A model generated the notes under the pieces. It was given only the letters and a program-made list of their open reading frames with translations, was not told the DNA's origin and did not search any database. From Providencia stuartii (GTDB lineage: Bacteria > Pseudomonadota > Gammaproteobacteria > Enterobacterales > Enterobacteriaceae), in NCBI GenBank assembly GCA_900455155.1, contig UGUC01000002.1, positions 806,001 to 870,000 on the forward strand: a DNA stretch of 64,000 nucleotides, read 5' to 3'. This document shows, in pieces, positions 18,232-27,858 of this stretch; position 1 is the first letter of the stretch, and the number at the start of each line of letters is the position of its first letter. The position numbers and the translations under genes are program-made.

Positions 18232-19701
18232 TTATTCACACCAACGGTTTGGTTGTGGGTTTAGTGCCAGAAAAATACTTTTTTGCTGCATATAAGCTTT
18301 GAGGCTTTCAAGGCCTTTTTCTCTACCGAGTCCACTCTCTTTAAACCCACCAAAAGGTGTTGAAATGGAGAAAACTTTGTAGGTATTGATCCAAACAGTA
18401 CCAACGTCTAAAGCATCTGCTAATTTAAAGGCGCGAGTGTAATCTTGCGTCCAGATCCCCGCAGCAAGGCCATAAATAGAATCATTGGCTTCTTCTATGA
18501 GTTGCGCTTCATTATCAAAAGGGATAACGACCAGCACAGGCCCGAAGATCTCTTCTTGGCAGACAGAAGCTTGGTTATTCAGCCCTTCAATAATGGTTGG
18601 TAAATAATAATTCCCTGCTTGTAAGTTAGGGTCTTGGGGGATAGCTCCGCCAAGGCGAATTGTGCCACCTTCAGCGATTGCTTGGTTGACGTAGCGAATA
18701 ACACTTTCTCGGTGTTCGGGGGATATCAAAGGGCCGACATGAACCCGTTCTTGGCGAGGGTCTCCGATAATGAGTTGTTGAGTCAGTGCAGTGAGCTTTT
18801 CCATAAAAGGTTCATAAACAGCACGTGAGACGAACAGCCTAGAGCCTGCAATACAAGCTTGCCCCATTGAACTGAAAATACCATAACAAACGCCATGTGC
18901 AGCAAGGTTGAGATCCGCATCTTCTAAGACAATAGTAGGAGACTTACCACCAAGCTCTAGTGACGTTGTGATCAGTTTTTCTGCCGCAATATGTGCGAGT
19001 TGTCGGCCTGTATTGGTGCCGCCAGTAAAGGATATTTTTTTCACTAAAGGATGGCGGACAAGTGCATCACCAACGATAGAGCCTTTACCGGGGAGTACGC
19101 TGAGTAAGCCACTCGGTAGACCCGCTTGCTCAAATAATTCCGCGAGTTTCAATGAGATAAGCGGGGTCGCCTCGGCGGGTTTTAATATCACAGCATTGCC
19201 CGCGGCTAGTGCAGGTGCAATTTTTTGCATATCGCTAGCAATCGGTGAATTCCATGGTGTAATAGCGGCAATAACACCTAGGGGTTGATATGTACTTAAT
19301 GTCATCATATCGGGCTGGCGACGAGGAGGCAGCTCTCCGCCACTGACTTCGCATACGGCGGCAAAATAACGGGCTGTTGCCGCGGCACTCATGACTAGCC
19401 CACGAGCTTCTGCCCAAGGTTTACCATTGTCGAGAGTTTGTAAGCGGGTTAGCTCGTCTGCTTGCTCTTCGATTAGCATACTGACGTTGTGTAAAATAGT
19501 CGCGCGTTGATGTGGGGGCATATTGCGCCAACTTGGCGCTCGCCATGCGCGCTCTGCCGCCTGAACCGCTTCTTCAACATCACTTACACTGGCGCTGTTG
19601 AGCGTGGCGACAATGTGTTGGTCACCCGGAAAGCGAGAGCACATTTCATTACCGCGCCCTTGTTGCCATCGTCCACCGACAAATATATTGAGTTTTTTCA
19701 T
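18232..19701 (-). CDS. NAD(P)-dependent aldehyde dehydrogenase
   Basis: A 489-aa ALDH-superfamily enzyme that oxidises an aldehyde to the carboxylate. Catalytic Glu249 (SLELGGKSP) and Cys283 (GQACIAGSR) are present, as are the cofactor motif ITPWNSP near 148 and FTGGTNTG near 225. The start is ATG 19701, eight nt after GGAG. Closest in style to 5-carboxymethyl-2-hydroxymuconate-semialdehyde and betaine aldehyde dehydrogenases, which would suit a meta-cleavage product, but the substrate is not proven. It lies 13 nt from the aspartate-dehydrogenase-like gene in the same operon. Confidence 0.9.
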   Translation of the reverse strand: MKKLNIFVGGRWQQGRGNEMCSRFPGDQHIVATLNSASVSDVEEAVQAAERAWRAPSWRNMPPHQRATILHNVSMLIEEQADELTRLQTLDNGKPWAEARGLVMSAAATARYFAAVCEVSGGELPPRRQPDMMTLSTYQPLGVIAAITPWNSPIASDMQKIAPALAAGNAVILKPAEATPLISLKLAELFEQAGLPSGLLSVLPGKGSIVGDALVRHPLVKKISFTGGTNTGRQLAHIAAEKLITTSLELGGKSPTIVLEDADLNLAAHGVCYGIFSSMGQACIAGSRLFVSRAVYEPFMEKLTALTQQLIIGDPRQERVHVGPLISPEHRESVIRYVNQAIAEGGTIRLGGAIPQDPNLQAGNYYLPTIIEGLNNQASVCQEEIFGPVLVVIPFDNEAQLIEEANDSIYGLAAGIWTQDYTRAFKLADALDVGTVWINTYKVFSISTPFGGFKESGLGREKGLESLKAYMQQKSIFLALNPQPNRWCE

Positions 19702-19714
19702 GGGAATTCTCCAG

Positions 19715-20509
19715 TCAGATAATGGCATCTTGATCTGCAATGCGACGGCAAATTTCGACGGCACTTAATGCAGATAGCAGGGATGTTTTAGGATTTGAAG
19801 GTAATGGGTTACCATTTAATTCGATACAAAAATGGCCAAAATCACCAGTAACCTCAATGCGATGACTATTTTTCTTGGTCGTCGGGTCGACCATAAGTTC
19901 GACTTTTGTTTTATCCATACCGATACCGTAGAGGGCAACCGTCGCCGCCACATTGGCATTTGCGGGGAATTTCAGTGCCGCCTCGCGTGCTGTTCCGTGG
20001 AAAAAAACCGTTGGCTCTGTAACCGTATCAAGGTCGATGTAATTTTCAGCCGGACCATTGCGCCAGCTGGCAGGACTTTTACGTGATTGGTAGGTCACTT
20101 GGCGGATTGCGGCTTCTTTTGCACAACGTAGTCCATCGAGACCAGCAACAGCCCCTGATAATGGGATAAAGATAGCGTGGTGTTGTTGAGCTTTTTGGCT
20201 TAGCGTTTGTGCTAATTGCGCATCCGCCAATGCGCCGGTTGAAATCACGGCTAGCGTCCAGCCTTTTTCTAAAACCATGGGGGCATACTGTTTGACAGCA
20301 TGTTGACTAGCACACTCCAAGACTAAGTCTGGTTTTTGTGAGGCGTGCGTCGGGCAGCTTAGTGGTATCACACGGTTTTGAAAGCGTTGTTTGATATCAT
20401 TGTGGTGATGTTCGCGAGCCACTATCCAGCCTAGCTCAATCCCAGCAGGAAGCCGTTGGATCACTTCATTCGCCATAGCACCATATCCGATAAGCATCAG
20501 TGTTTTCAT
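19715..20509 (-). CDS. Aspartate dehydrogenase-like oxidoreductase
   Basis: A 264-aa protein of the L-aspartate dehydrogenase (NadX-like) family. It has an N-terminal NAD-binding motif MLIGYGAMA (residues 5-12), a central GALAD and SGAVAGLDGL region, and the C-terminal substrate-domain motifs FPANANVAAT and GIGMDKTKVELMVDP. Members oxidise amino acids to imines and some have been repurposed. In a ring-cleavage cluster it may handle an amino or imino intermediate; this is inference. Start taken at 20509 (second of two ATGs) for better spacing to AAGGGA. Confidence 0.82.
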   Translation of the reverse strand: MKTLMLIGYGAMANEVIQRLPAGIELGWIVAREHHHNDIKQRFQNRVIPLSCPTHASQKPDLVLECASQHAVKQYAPMVLEKGWTLAVISTGALADAQLAQTLSQKAQQHHAIFIPLSGAVAGLDGLRCAKEAAIRQVTYQSRKSPASWRNGPAENYIDLDTVTEPTVFFHGTAREAALKFPANANVAATVALYGIGMDKTKVELMVDPTTKKNSHRIEVTGDFGHFCIELNGNPLPSNPKTSLLSALSAVEICRRIADQDAII

Positions 20510-20519
20510 CATCGTTCCC

Positions 20520-21314
20520 TTAAATGTGGTGGCAAAAACCGCCGGAGACATCTAACGCCGCACCAGAGGTAAATGAAGCCATTGGTGAAGCTAAAAACAC
20601 CAATGCTCTAGCAGGCTCTTCTGGTTTCCCTAAGCGTTGCATTGGAATGCCGCGTTTTTTGGCGATCTCACCAATCCAACTGTGCCAATCAAGACTTTTG
20701 TCGCTACGCGCCTCAAAGCGGCGACGCCATTGCTCTGACTCCACCATGCCGAGCAAGATAGAATTGACACGAATGCCTTTCGGCAGAAGGGTTTTCGATA
20801 GATTAAGCGTGAGATTGAGTAAAGCCGCGCGAGCGGCAGAGGTCGCTACCATATGAGGCTCTGGTTGTCTTGCTAATAGCGAGTTGACACAGGTAATTGA
20901 CGCGATATCTGACTGTTCTAACAAGGGCATAAATGCATTAACGGGATTGATAACGCCAAACAATTTAAGTTGCGCTTCTTGTAACCAAGCTTCTTCAGGC
21001 GTATCAGCGTAGTGAGCCACATATCCTTGACCTGCATTATTAATCAGTAAATCGACTTGCCCAAAATGTGTTTGTACTTGCTGTGCAAATGCCTCAGTTT
21101 GCGTTTTATCCAGCACATCGCAACAGACAGCGAGCAACTTAGCGTGTGGATAGGCCGCCTGTAATGCGTGATGTGCCTCGGTCAGTTTATCTTGGTTTCG
21201 ACCACAAAAGGCGACATGACATCCTTCGGCTAACAGGAGTCGGACTGTGGCTAGGCCAATTCCTGAACTTCCTCCAGTGACGACGGCGACACGATTTTCT
21301 AATTGTAAATTCAT
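20520..21314 (-). CDS. SDR-family oxidoreductase with atypical active site
   Basis: A 264-aa short-chain dehydrogenase-type protein with the cofactor motif TGGSSGIG (13-20) and NNAG (92-95). Ser145 is kept, but the usual Tyr-x3-Lys is read as Thr158-x3-Arg162 (MVATSAARAAL). It may therefore use a different mechanism or not be a classical dehydrogenase. The start is ATG 21314 with AAGGA upstream. Its place between hydrolase and aspartate-dehydrogenase-like genes suggests a role late in the pathway. Confidence 0.82.
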   Translation of the reverse strand: MNLQLENRVAVVTGGSSGIGLATVRLLLAEGCHVAFCGRNQDKLTEAHHALQAAYPHAKLLAVCCDVLDKTQTEAFAQQVQTHFGQVDLLINNAGQGYVAHYADTPEEAWLQEAQLKLFGVINPVNAFMPLLEQSDIASITCVNSLLARQPEPHMVATSAARAALLNLTLNLSKTLLPKGIRVNSILLGMVESEQWRRRFEARSDKSLDWHSWIGEIAKKRGIPMQRLGKPEEPARALVFLASPMASFTSGAALDVSGGFCHHI

Positions 21315-21328
21315 AGCGCTTTCCTTAA

Positions 21329-22168
21329 TCAAACTTCTACTACGGCATAGGTCGCCAAAAATTGCTTCAGGTAATGGTTAAATGGCTGAGATGCATCGAG
21401 ATAACTTGCATGTCCTGCTCGTTCAATATAGGTAAGGGGGCAACTGTGTTGCTGAGCGAGCATGTGCACTTTTTCAGGCGGCGTAATGGTGTCATCAAGG
21501 CCAACAACCATTTGGACGGGGCCTGAATAAAGATTGAGGTAACGGCTAATATCATCGTGAGCCAACATCCATGCTGCGGCTAAGAAACCGCGAGGGTTAA
21601 GTTTACGCATGGTTTGCCTTACCCAATCAATCTGTGGTTCACTGGCAGATGGGCTTAGTAGGGCGGCGGCACGGTGCTGTGCATAATATTCAATACCTGA
21701 ATTGAAGACGATTTCTCGTCGTTGTTCATAAACCTGTCTCTGTTCAGTTTTATGTTTAGTTGCGTAGCCTTGCGCCGGATTGGCTAAAAATAAACCTTTT
21801 ATTTTTTGTGGATATTTTGCAGCGAACGCACAGGCCATGATGGCACCAAGTGAATGACCAACCAATACAACTTGAGGAAGATCTAAGCCATCGATAAAGG
21901 CCGCTAATGCTTCTGCATAGTCATTGGCGGTTGGGGTGTCGGTAGTCAGGGCTCGGCTATTGAGGTAGCCTGGTGCATCCCATGCCAGCAAGCGGTATTG
22001 CTGGGTCAGTGATGAATCTGTCAGTTGATAAATCCACGATGCAGAGCCTGAGCTAATACCATGAAGTAAGATCACCGCTTCACCGTTCCCGGCTTCACGC
22101 CAATTCAAATGATATGAGCCGAATTCAGCGGTTTGGATAGTGGGTAAATGTTCAATAGGCAGTTTCAT
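21329..22168 (-). CDS. Alpha/beta hydrolase (meta-cleavage product hydrolase-like)
   Basis: A 279-aa alpha/beta-fold hydrolase. Oxyanion-hole motif LLHGISSGSASW (35-45), nucleophile Ser106 in GHSLGA, acid Asp225/226 in VVGLDDT and His253 in RAGHASY make a complete triad. In ring-cleavage pathways such enzymes (BphD/MhpC type) split the meta-cleavage product by C-C hydrolysis, and the extradiol dioxygenase nearby supports that. An ester or lactone hydrolase cannot be excluded. The start is ATG 22168 after AGGAG. Confidence 0.85.
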   Translation of the reverse strand: MKLPIEHLPTIQTAEFGSYHLNWREAGNGEAVILLHGISSGSASWIYQLTDSSLTQQYRLLAWDAPGYLNSRALTTDTPTANDYAEALAAFIDGLDLPQVVLVGHSLGAIMACAFAAKYPQKIKGLFLANPAQGYATKHKTEQRQVYEQRREIVFNSGIEYYAQHRAAALLSPSASEPQIDWVRQTMRKLNPRGFLAAAWMLAHDDISRYLNLYSGPVQMVVGLDDTITPPEKVHMLAQQHSCPLTYIERAGHASYLDASQPFNHYLKQFLATYAVVEV

Positions 22169-22183
22169 CACTGAATTCTCCTG

Positions 22184-22703
22184 TTAACTACGTTTGACTT
22201 TTGATAATGGATGATCGTCTGGGTAAGTCGGAATGGCAGGCTTAGGTGTACCGATCATTACGCACATCAACGCTTCTTCTTCACCATGATTAAATAAACC
22301 ACGGTAAATCCCAGCTGGAACCGAAATTAGGTCACGCTCCTTGAGCACGGTTTCATACTCCTCATCCCCATCTTTAATAAATAAGGTGATGGTTCCTTTG
22401 AGCATGAAAAAGACTTCTTCAACATCAGGGTGCAGGTGCAGCGGTCCTTCACACTTTGAGGGCAGTACCATGGTTGAGAAGGTAAAGTTTTCCGCGGGAA
22501 CGGTATTGGCATCGTTGGCAACCCCTGTCGCCCCCCGTACCGATGTAACGCATCTGCGCCCGACGGTATTTAGGGTCAAAATCCGCCTGAAATTTCAATG
22601 CATTCCAGTCATATTTGCGGCCTTCAAAACGGGCGATGCGTGATTCAACCCAATCCGCCATCGAGATGCCTTGTGGTTTTATTTGATTCAGTTGTTGTGA
22701 CAT
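22184..22703 (-). pseudogene. Cupin-domain protein, frameshifted
   Basis: About 172 aa when repaired: MSQQLNQIKPQ... joins ...ATGVANDANTVPAENF across an extra G in a G6 run (C6 at 22531-22536 on plus). The cupin motifs are intact: GPLHLHPDVEEVFFMLKG (metal-binding His-His-Glu) and the second motif ISVPAGIYRGLFNHGEE. Such small cupins bind metal and act as isomerases, dioxygenases or decarboxylases. Which one applies here is unknown. It sits between the MFS transporter and hydrolase genes of the catabolic operon. The break looks like a homopolymer sequence error. Confidence 0.75.
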
Positions 22704-22733
22704 AGTGATATCTCCTGATATTGAGTAGTTAAA

Positions 22734-24009
22734 TCAGTATCTTTTTATAAGGGGGATAAGTAATACGCTGCCGATCAAACCGATAATGACAATAAATAAC
22801 AGGCCACTATCCATATTGTGGGTGAGGGTGATTAATACCCCCATTAACAACGGTGCGGCGGCACCCGCAAGGTTGCCTAATCCATTGAAAATACCGCCAG
22901 CGAGTGCACTGACTTGCTTTTGTGTCGCTTTGGCCAGAAGAGCAAATATATTTGGAGCACCAGCCCCCACATAAACATGCTAAAGGCCATCATTAAAATA
23001 ATGCTGTAGGTACTGGTGAGAAATAGCACACCTGAAAGACCGATTACGGCGCCAAGTAATGAGATAAAACAGACTAAGGCACGACGATCATAACGGTCAG
23101 AAATCCATGCTCCTATCGCTTCACCAAATAACATGGCGATAAAGGGGGAGTGAGGATAAGATCCCCGCGTGCTCTAAATTGATTGATTTGCCTTTGATTA
23201 AATAACTTGGTAACCAGCCGTTCATGCCCCAGAGGTAAACTAAGAAGGCAATATTAAATAAGCAGATAATCCAAAAATGGCTATTGCGTAACAGGGTATT
23301 ACGTTGAATTTTAGCTTCTGCCATGTCTTTGGTAGAGACTTTTGCCATCCACGTTTTGTGTTTGCTTATTGACTAAATTGGGGTGGCGAATGCCGATAAC
23401 GACTAGCCACCATACGGGTACAGTGAAAGCCGCCATAACGAAAAAGGTGCTTTGCCAGCCAAAATTATTCAGTAAGTACAAGGAAATTGGAAAACCAAGA
23501 GCCGCACCAATAGGCGTGCCTAATAACCAAAGCATTGTCGCTCTTGCTTGCATTTTTTGTGGAAAAGTACGGCGCACGATGGCATAGGAAATGGCAAGTA
23601 ATGGCCCTTCAGCAATACCTAGTAATACTCGAAGAAAAACCATTGTGGCGTAATGGTGAGTAAAACCCATAAAAATCATTAAAATACACCAGCTACTGAT
23701 CATAAATAGCAGCATTTTGGTGGGGTGAAATTTATCGCCCAATCCCACTGAGCAGCATGGATGACACGCCATAGGCAAACAGGAATGCACTCATCAATAG
23801 CCCAAGACGTGTGGGATCAAAATCAATTCCTAGAGCTTTTTGGAAACTGTTCATCAGAAAAATAGGGCGGCAATACTAATTTTGTCGAAAAAGGCTAACA
23901 GTACGCAGGAAAATAGTGCGATTGGGATCAACCAGTTCACGCTTTCTTGCGGTGATGCCATTTCATTTTCTTGTGTCACTGAGGGCACGGGTATCGGTTG
24001 GTTTGCCAT
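22734..24009 (-). pseudogene. MFS transporter (aromatic acid/sugar-acid:H+ symporter type), multiply frameshifted
   Basis: A 12-helix major facilitator protein of the anion:cation symporter type, probably importing the pathway substrate. Successive frames give LLAFFDKISIAALF, then FDPTRLGLLMSAFLFAYGVSSMLLSGIGDKFHPTK (family signature loop), then FLRVLLGIAEGPLLA, then HFWIICLFNIAFLVYLWGMNGWLPSYL, then LFGEAIGAWISDRYDRR, then GAGAPNIFALLAKATQKQVSALAGGIFNGLGNLAG. About six indels break it, including extra bases at 23746-23749, 23350 and 23146. All the fragments line up in order over one gene, with ATG 24009. Likely a single intact gene in reality. Confidence 0.78.
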
Positions 24010-24031
24010 ATTATTTCTCCTACCTGCACAT

Positions 24032-25247
24032 TTACTTCAGTGACATCAGTGAAAAATTAGGATCTGCAAGTTCCGATGGGGATAACTTGCGGCTGTTTTG
24101 CATCCACCTTTTGCCTAGCTTGATGGAACGAGGGTCATTAAATGCGACCATCTGAACTAATTCGTTGTCATCATTCAGTGAAAAATGCACTTCAGCATTT
24201 GGTGTGATGCGTTGGATATGTTGGGTTGCTAGTGGGGTTGGGATCCCTAAAATCTGGATATTGTCTTGATATTGATCTGACCATAACCATGCAGGGTCAT
24301 TAAAATCCTCACTGTGGGCATTAAGCATGGCTTTGGCGGTGGTAATGGCTTGGTTTTGTGCATAAGCCCAAGATTGTAAACACAGGGATAATGTGGGATG
24401 ACAAGCAACATCGCCAGCAGCATAAATATCGGGGTGAGATGTTTGCCCTTGTCCATTGATCACAATACCGTGTGTGACTTCAAGGCCTGCTGTTGCCGCT
24501 AGCTCAAGATTTAATTCAACACCGATCCCCATAACAGCAAGATCAAAGGATTGGCTAGGCTGCTTAGCACAACTGATCCGTAAATCATCGTGACTTTCAT
24601 CGAGCAAAATTTCGCCACAATCGGTTATGATTTCTACTCCCGCTTGCTGGTGGGCGTTGCGCGAGTGCGTTTGAAACAGATGCAGGTACACTACGCTGAC
24701 ATAAGCGCTCTTGGCGTTCAAAAACGGTAACGTCAATGCCCATTTGGCGTGCAGATGCCGCAACTTCTAAGCCAATCCATCCACCGCCAATAATGGCCAT
24801 TTTTTTAGCGGACAACAGCGCTTCACGTAAACGTTGCCCATCATCCCAAGTACGCAGTGCAAATACGCGTGGATGCGATTGCCAAGCAGAAGAGAGAAAA
24901 CGGGGCCGGCCTCCCGTTGCAATTAATAATTTATCAAAAGCTAAATGGCGACCATCACTGAGCTGCACCTGCTTTTTGTTGGAATCAATATGGGTCGCAC
25001 GAACAGGGCGATACCAAGTCAAATTCAGAGAGTCCGTTTCATCTTCACTAAATAGGCGTGATAGAGGGGTGCCCTCCTGTTTCAAAGCTGCCTTTGATAA
25101 AGGCGGTCGTTCATAGAAATCATGTGGCTCATCACTAATAACAGATAAAATGCCTTGGTAGCCTTCATCTCGTAATGTTTTTGCGGCCCAGCCACCGGCT
25201 TGCCCGCCGCCGATAATGACAATACCGCCATCAATAAGTTGTGTCAT
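24032..25247 (-). pseudogene. FAD-dependent ferredoxin reductase of the ring oxygenase, frameshifted
   Basis: About 405 aa when repaired. Pyridine-nucleotide-disulfide reductase fold: FAD motif VIIGGGQAGGWAA, ERPPLSK, ATGGRPR, NAD motif IIGGGWIGLEVAA and FAD-ribityl site IYAAGDVA with the typical reductase C-terminal domain. This is the HcaD/BphA4 type that passes electrons from NADH to the Rieske ferredoxin encoded at 29265. The frame breaks at an extra C (GGG at 24652-24654 on plus); removing it joins ALAQR to HQQAGVEII. It starts 5 nt after the stop of the extradiol dioxygenase gene. Confidence 0.82.
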
Positions 25248-25251
25248 GGCA

Positions 25252-26179
25252 TCACTCCTTGTCTTTTTTCACTTGTCGGCGTGTTTCGTGGTCGATACCA
25301 CCTTCAACCGCCCATTCGGTAAAGGAAACGAGAGAGTGCTCTAGTTCACGGGGTTGCCATTTTTCGGTTAGATAGTCGTCGTTGGTGTAGTACTCAAACG
25401 CACCGCCCGTTGGGCTATTGACATACCAGAAGTAGGCAGACGAAATAGGGTGACGACCCGGGCCAATAAAAAGTACTCCATTTTTGGCGGTTCATGGCGA
25501 GGCCACCGCCAATCACCTCATGAATATCGCGAACCGTAAATGCCACATGATTCAGGCCCCGCCCGCGATGAGGCAGCTTGAGTAGGAATAAATTATGGTG
25601 GCAACCATTAATTTGTGTACGTAAAAAAACCGCACGGTCGATATAACGGTCAGACACTTGGAAGCCCAGTTTTTGGCAATAGAATGCTTCTGTGGCCTGT
25701 AGGTCATCAACAAAAAAGACCACATGACCAATATTAATGGGGGTTGCTTTGTCATAAACAGGGCTTGGCGCATCAATACGACGAATATCTCCCCACTGGT
25801 TGATAGGGGAAATATCGACGGTAACATCTTGTTGTTGGCTAATAGTAAAAGCCACCGTCATACCGTTCGGGTCAAGGCACTGTGCCCCATCAGAGGTGAG
25901 TTGAAAGCCTGCACAATCTTCAATCTGTTTGATGACCTGTTCGAGTGTAACGCGGTCTTTTACGCCCCAAGTGATCCGTCGTAAGGTGGAGCCTGGTTCA
26001 AAAGGTGTAGGCAAGCGGGGATCATCAATCGATGAAAGGGCAACGCTTGCACCGGACAGTGTTGTAAAATAAGAAGGGTTATTGGGTGATGTTTGCAGTC
26101 CAAAATCCTGCAAGAATTGCTGACAAGCGGCAAGGTTATCAACACCAAACTCTAATTTTTCAATACCAATGACTGACAT
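25252..26179 (-). pseudogene. Extradiol ring-cleavage dioxygenase (two-domain VOC protein), frameshifted
   Basis: About 308 aa when repaired: two vicinal-oxygen-chelate modules as in 2,3-dihydroxybiphenyl/catechol 2,3-dioxygenases. Iron ligands are His152 (INIGHVVFF), His211 (GLNHVAF) and Glu262 (GAFEYY), the last in the part restored by removing one extra A near 25468. The C-terminal tail contains SSAYFWYVNSPTGG typical of the family. The enzyme opens a catecholic ring next to its hydroxyls (meta cleavage). Upstream Rieske oxygenase and SDR genes would supply the catechol. Confidence 0.82.
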
Positions 26180-26357
26180 AATTTGACCCTCTATATAATC
26201 GTTTTTTATTGCCGACCTTGTTTTTGGGCAAGCAGAGGCCTGAGGCTTATGGCAATAAACCTAATATTTAGTTTTATTTATGGGTAACGCTATACCGCTT
26301 TAGCGGAGGTTATTCCGCCAATAAACTCAGTAAGTTTTTTGGGCTGCATCGCTCACT

Positions 26358-27071
26358 TCATTTTTGTAATCGTTGGCGTTCTTGCGCGGGAATGCTATCC
26401 ATTGGCACCATAATACTAATCGCCGCCTCGACACCGGTGGTCTCGGTTGTAAACAGGGTAAACAATGGAAAGAGATACCCCGACGGTAAAAAGACTCACC
26501 GATAACATAACCCCGCAGCCGGTCTGCTTGGATCATTGTCCAAAATGCCTGTTTACTTCCCGCATCATCAGGTAACTCATCATCAGGATAGAGGGTATCG
26601 AACTCCTCTCGACTTAAGCCACTAAGTAACATCCGACCAATTGAGGTGCGGTGAGCTAATAACCGAGTACCAACACTCACGTGGTTAATTTTTGATTCGG
26701 CAGCACTAACCCGAGCAATATAAATAATGTCTCGCCCATCGCGTATGACGAGGTGACTATTGCACTGGCTACGGTCGCGTAATTGTTCAATGATCGGTTG
26801 GCCTAACTGTGTTAGATCGAGTGAGGCAATGTACCCTAAACCTAAGCTAAGCACTTTGCGACCGAGTGAAAAAGCCCCTGTCCTTGGGTGTTGTTCGATA
26901 AAGTCTAAATGCACCAAAGTTTGTATTGCACGATAGGCCCGTCGCTTTCGGCATATCGATTAGACGTAAAATTTCAGCAAAGGTTAGCTCTCGGTGCTGC
27001 TGTGCTAGGAGTAACAAAAGCTGCAATCCTTTTTCCAAACCGGGGATCAAATATTTGCATGTTGAACTCAA
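26358..27071 (-). pseudogene. IclR-family transcriptional regulator, frameshifted
   Basis: About 236 aa when repaired. N-terminal winged HTH (GLEKGLQLLLLLAQ, LTFAEILRLIDMPKATAYR) and IclR effector domain (IAR, GVGTRLLAHRTSIGRMLLSG, GYVIGE, VPMDSIPAQER). Three extra bases break it: 26938-26940, 26469-26471 and 26439-26440. TTG 27071 is the probable start, preceded by GGGGAGG. IclR proteins in catabolic clusters sense the aromatic substrate. Candidate operators lie upstream of the first gene at 29608-29758. Confidence 0.8.
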
Positions 27072-27102
27072 AGCGTTAACCTCCCCGCATTAAGCGGCGT
27101 CT

Positions 27103-27858
27103 TTAGTTAAATACAAACCCACCATTGACGGGGATCAGTTGGCCCGTCACAAAATCGGCCATTGGCGAAAGCAAATATAAGACAGTACCGGTCACATCTT
27201 CGGGCTTTTGCTCCCCTTGAATAGCACGCCCATTTTCATAAAGCTGGTGGCGCTCAACTGGTACATATTCGGTGGCTTCAACTTTAGTTAGGCCAGGCGC
27301 GATAGCATTGACACAGATCCGGTGTGTGCCAAGCTCCCTTGCCATTGAGCGTGTCATGCTAATAATTGCCCCTTTGCTCGCGACGTAAGCCATCAGCTTA
27401 GGGGCACCCCATAGAGCTGTATCAGAAGCAATATTCACTATCTTGGCATTTCTACTTTGGCGCAAAAATGGGAGTGCCGCCTTTGTCACTAACCATGTGC
27501 CTCTTACATTAACGGTCATGACGCGATCCCATAGATTTAAGTCATACTCATCCAATGTTTTGCCGCCAACGCCAGTGGCAAGGGCGGCATTATTAACGAG
27601 GCCATCAATATTGCCTTGTTGACCAATCTGCTGAAAAACATGCGCTATGGCCTCGGGGTCGGCAATATCTAAGTTAAAACCATCGGCAGTCAAACCGGCT
27701 TGGCGTAGCTGGGTAATGCTTTGCTGTAGGCGATCACTTAATATGTCGCATAGGATAACGTGAGCACCTTGTTGTGCGATCGCTTTCGCAAATTCAAAGC
27801 CTAAGCCTCTTGCTGCACCCGTAATGACGATGCGTTTGCCTGCCAGTAAATTATGCAT
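27103..27858 (-). CDS. SDR-family dehydrogenase (cis-dihydrodiol dehydrogenase candidate)
   Basis: A 251-aa classical short-chain dehydrogenase. TGAARGLG (13-20) binds NAD, NNAA at 89-92, and the catalytic triad Ser145, Tyr158 and Lys162 (AYVASKG) is complete. The start is ATG 27858, which overlaps the stop of the Rieske oxygenase gene by 8 nt, indicating translational coupling. That coupling suggests that it oxidises the cis-dihydrodiol made by the oxygenase to the catechol. The C-terminus VTGQLIPVNGGFVFN is typical of the family. Confidence 0.87.
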   Translation of the reverse strand: MHNLLAGKRIVITGAARGLGFEFAKAIAQQGAHVILCDILSDRLQQSITQLRQAGLTADGFNLDIADPEAIAHVFQQIGQQGNIDGLVNNAALATGVGGKTLDEYDLNLWDRVMTVNVRGTWLVTKAALPFLRQSRNAKIVNIASDTALWGAPKLMAYVASKGAIISMTRSMARELGTHRICVNAIAPGLTKVEATEYVPVERHQLYENGRAIQGEQKPEDVTGTVLYLLSPMADFVTGQLIPVNGGFVFN

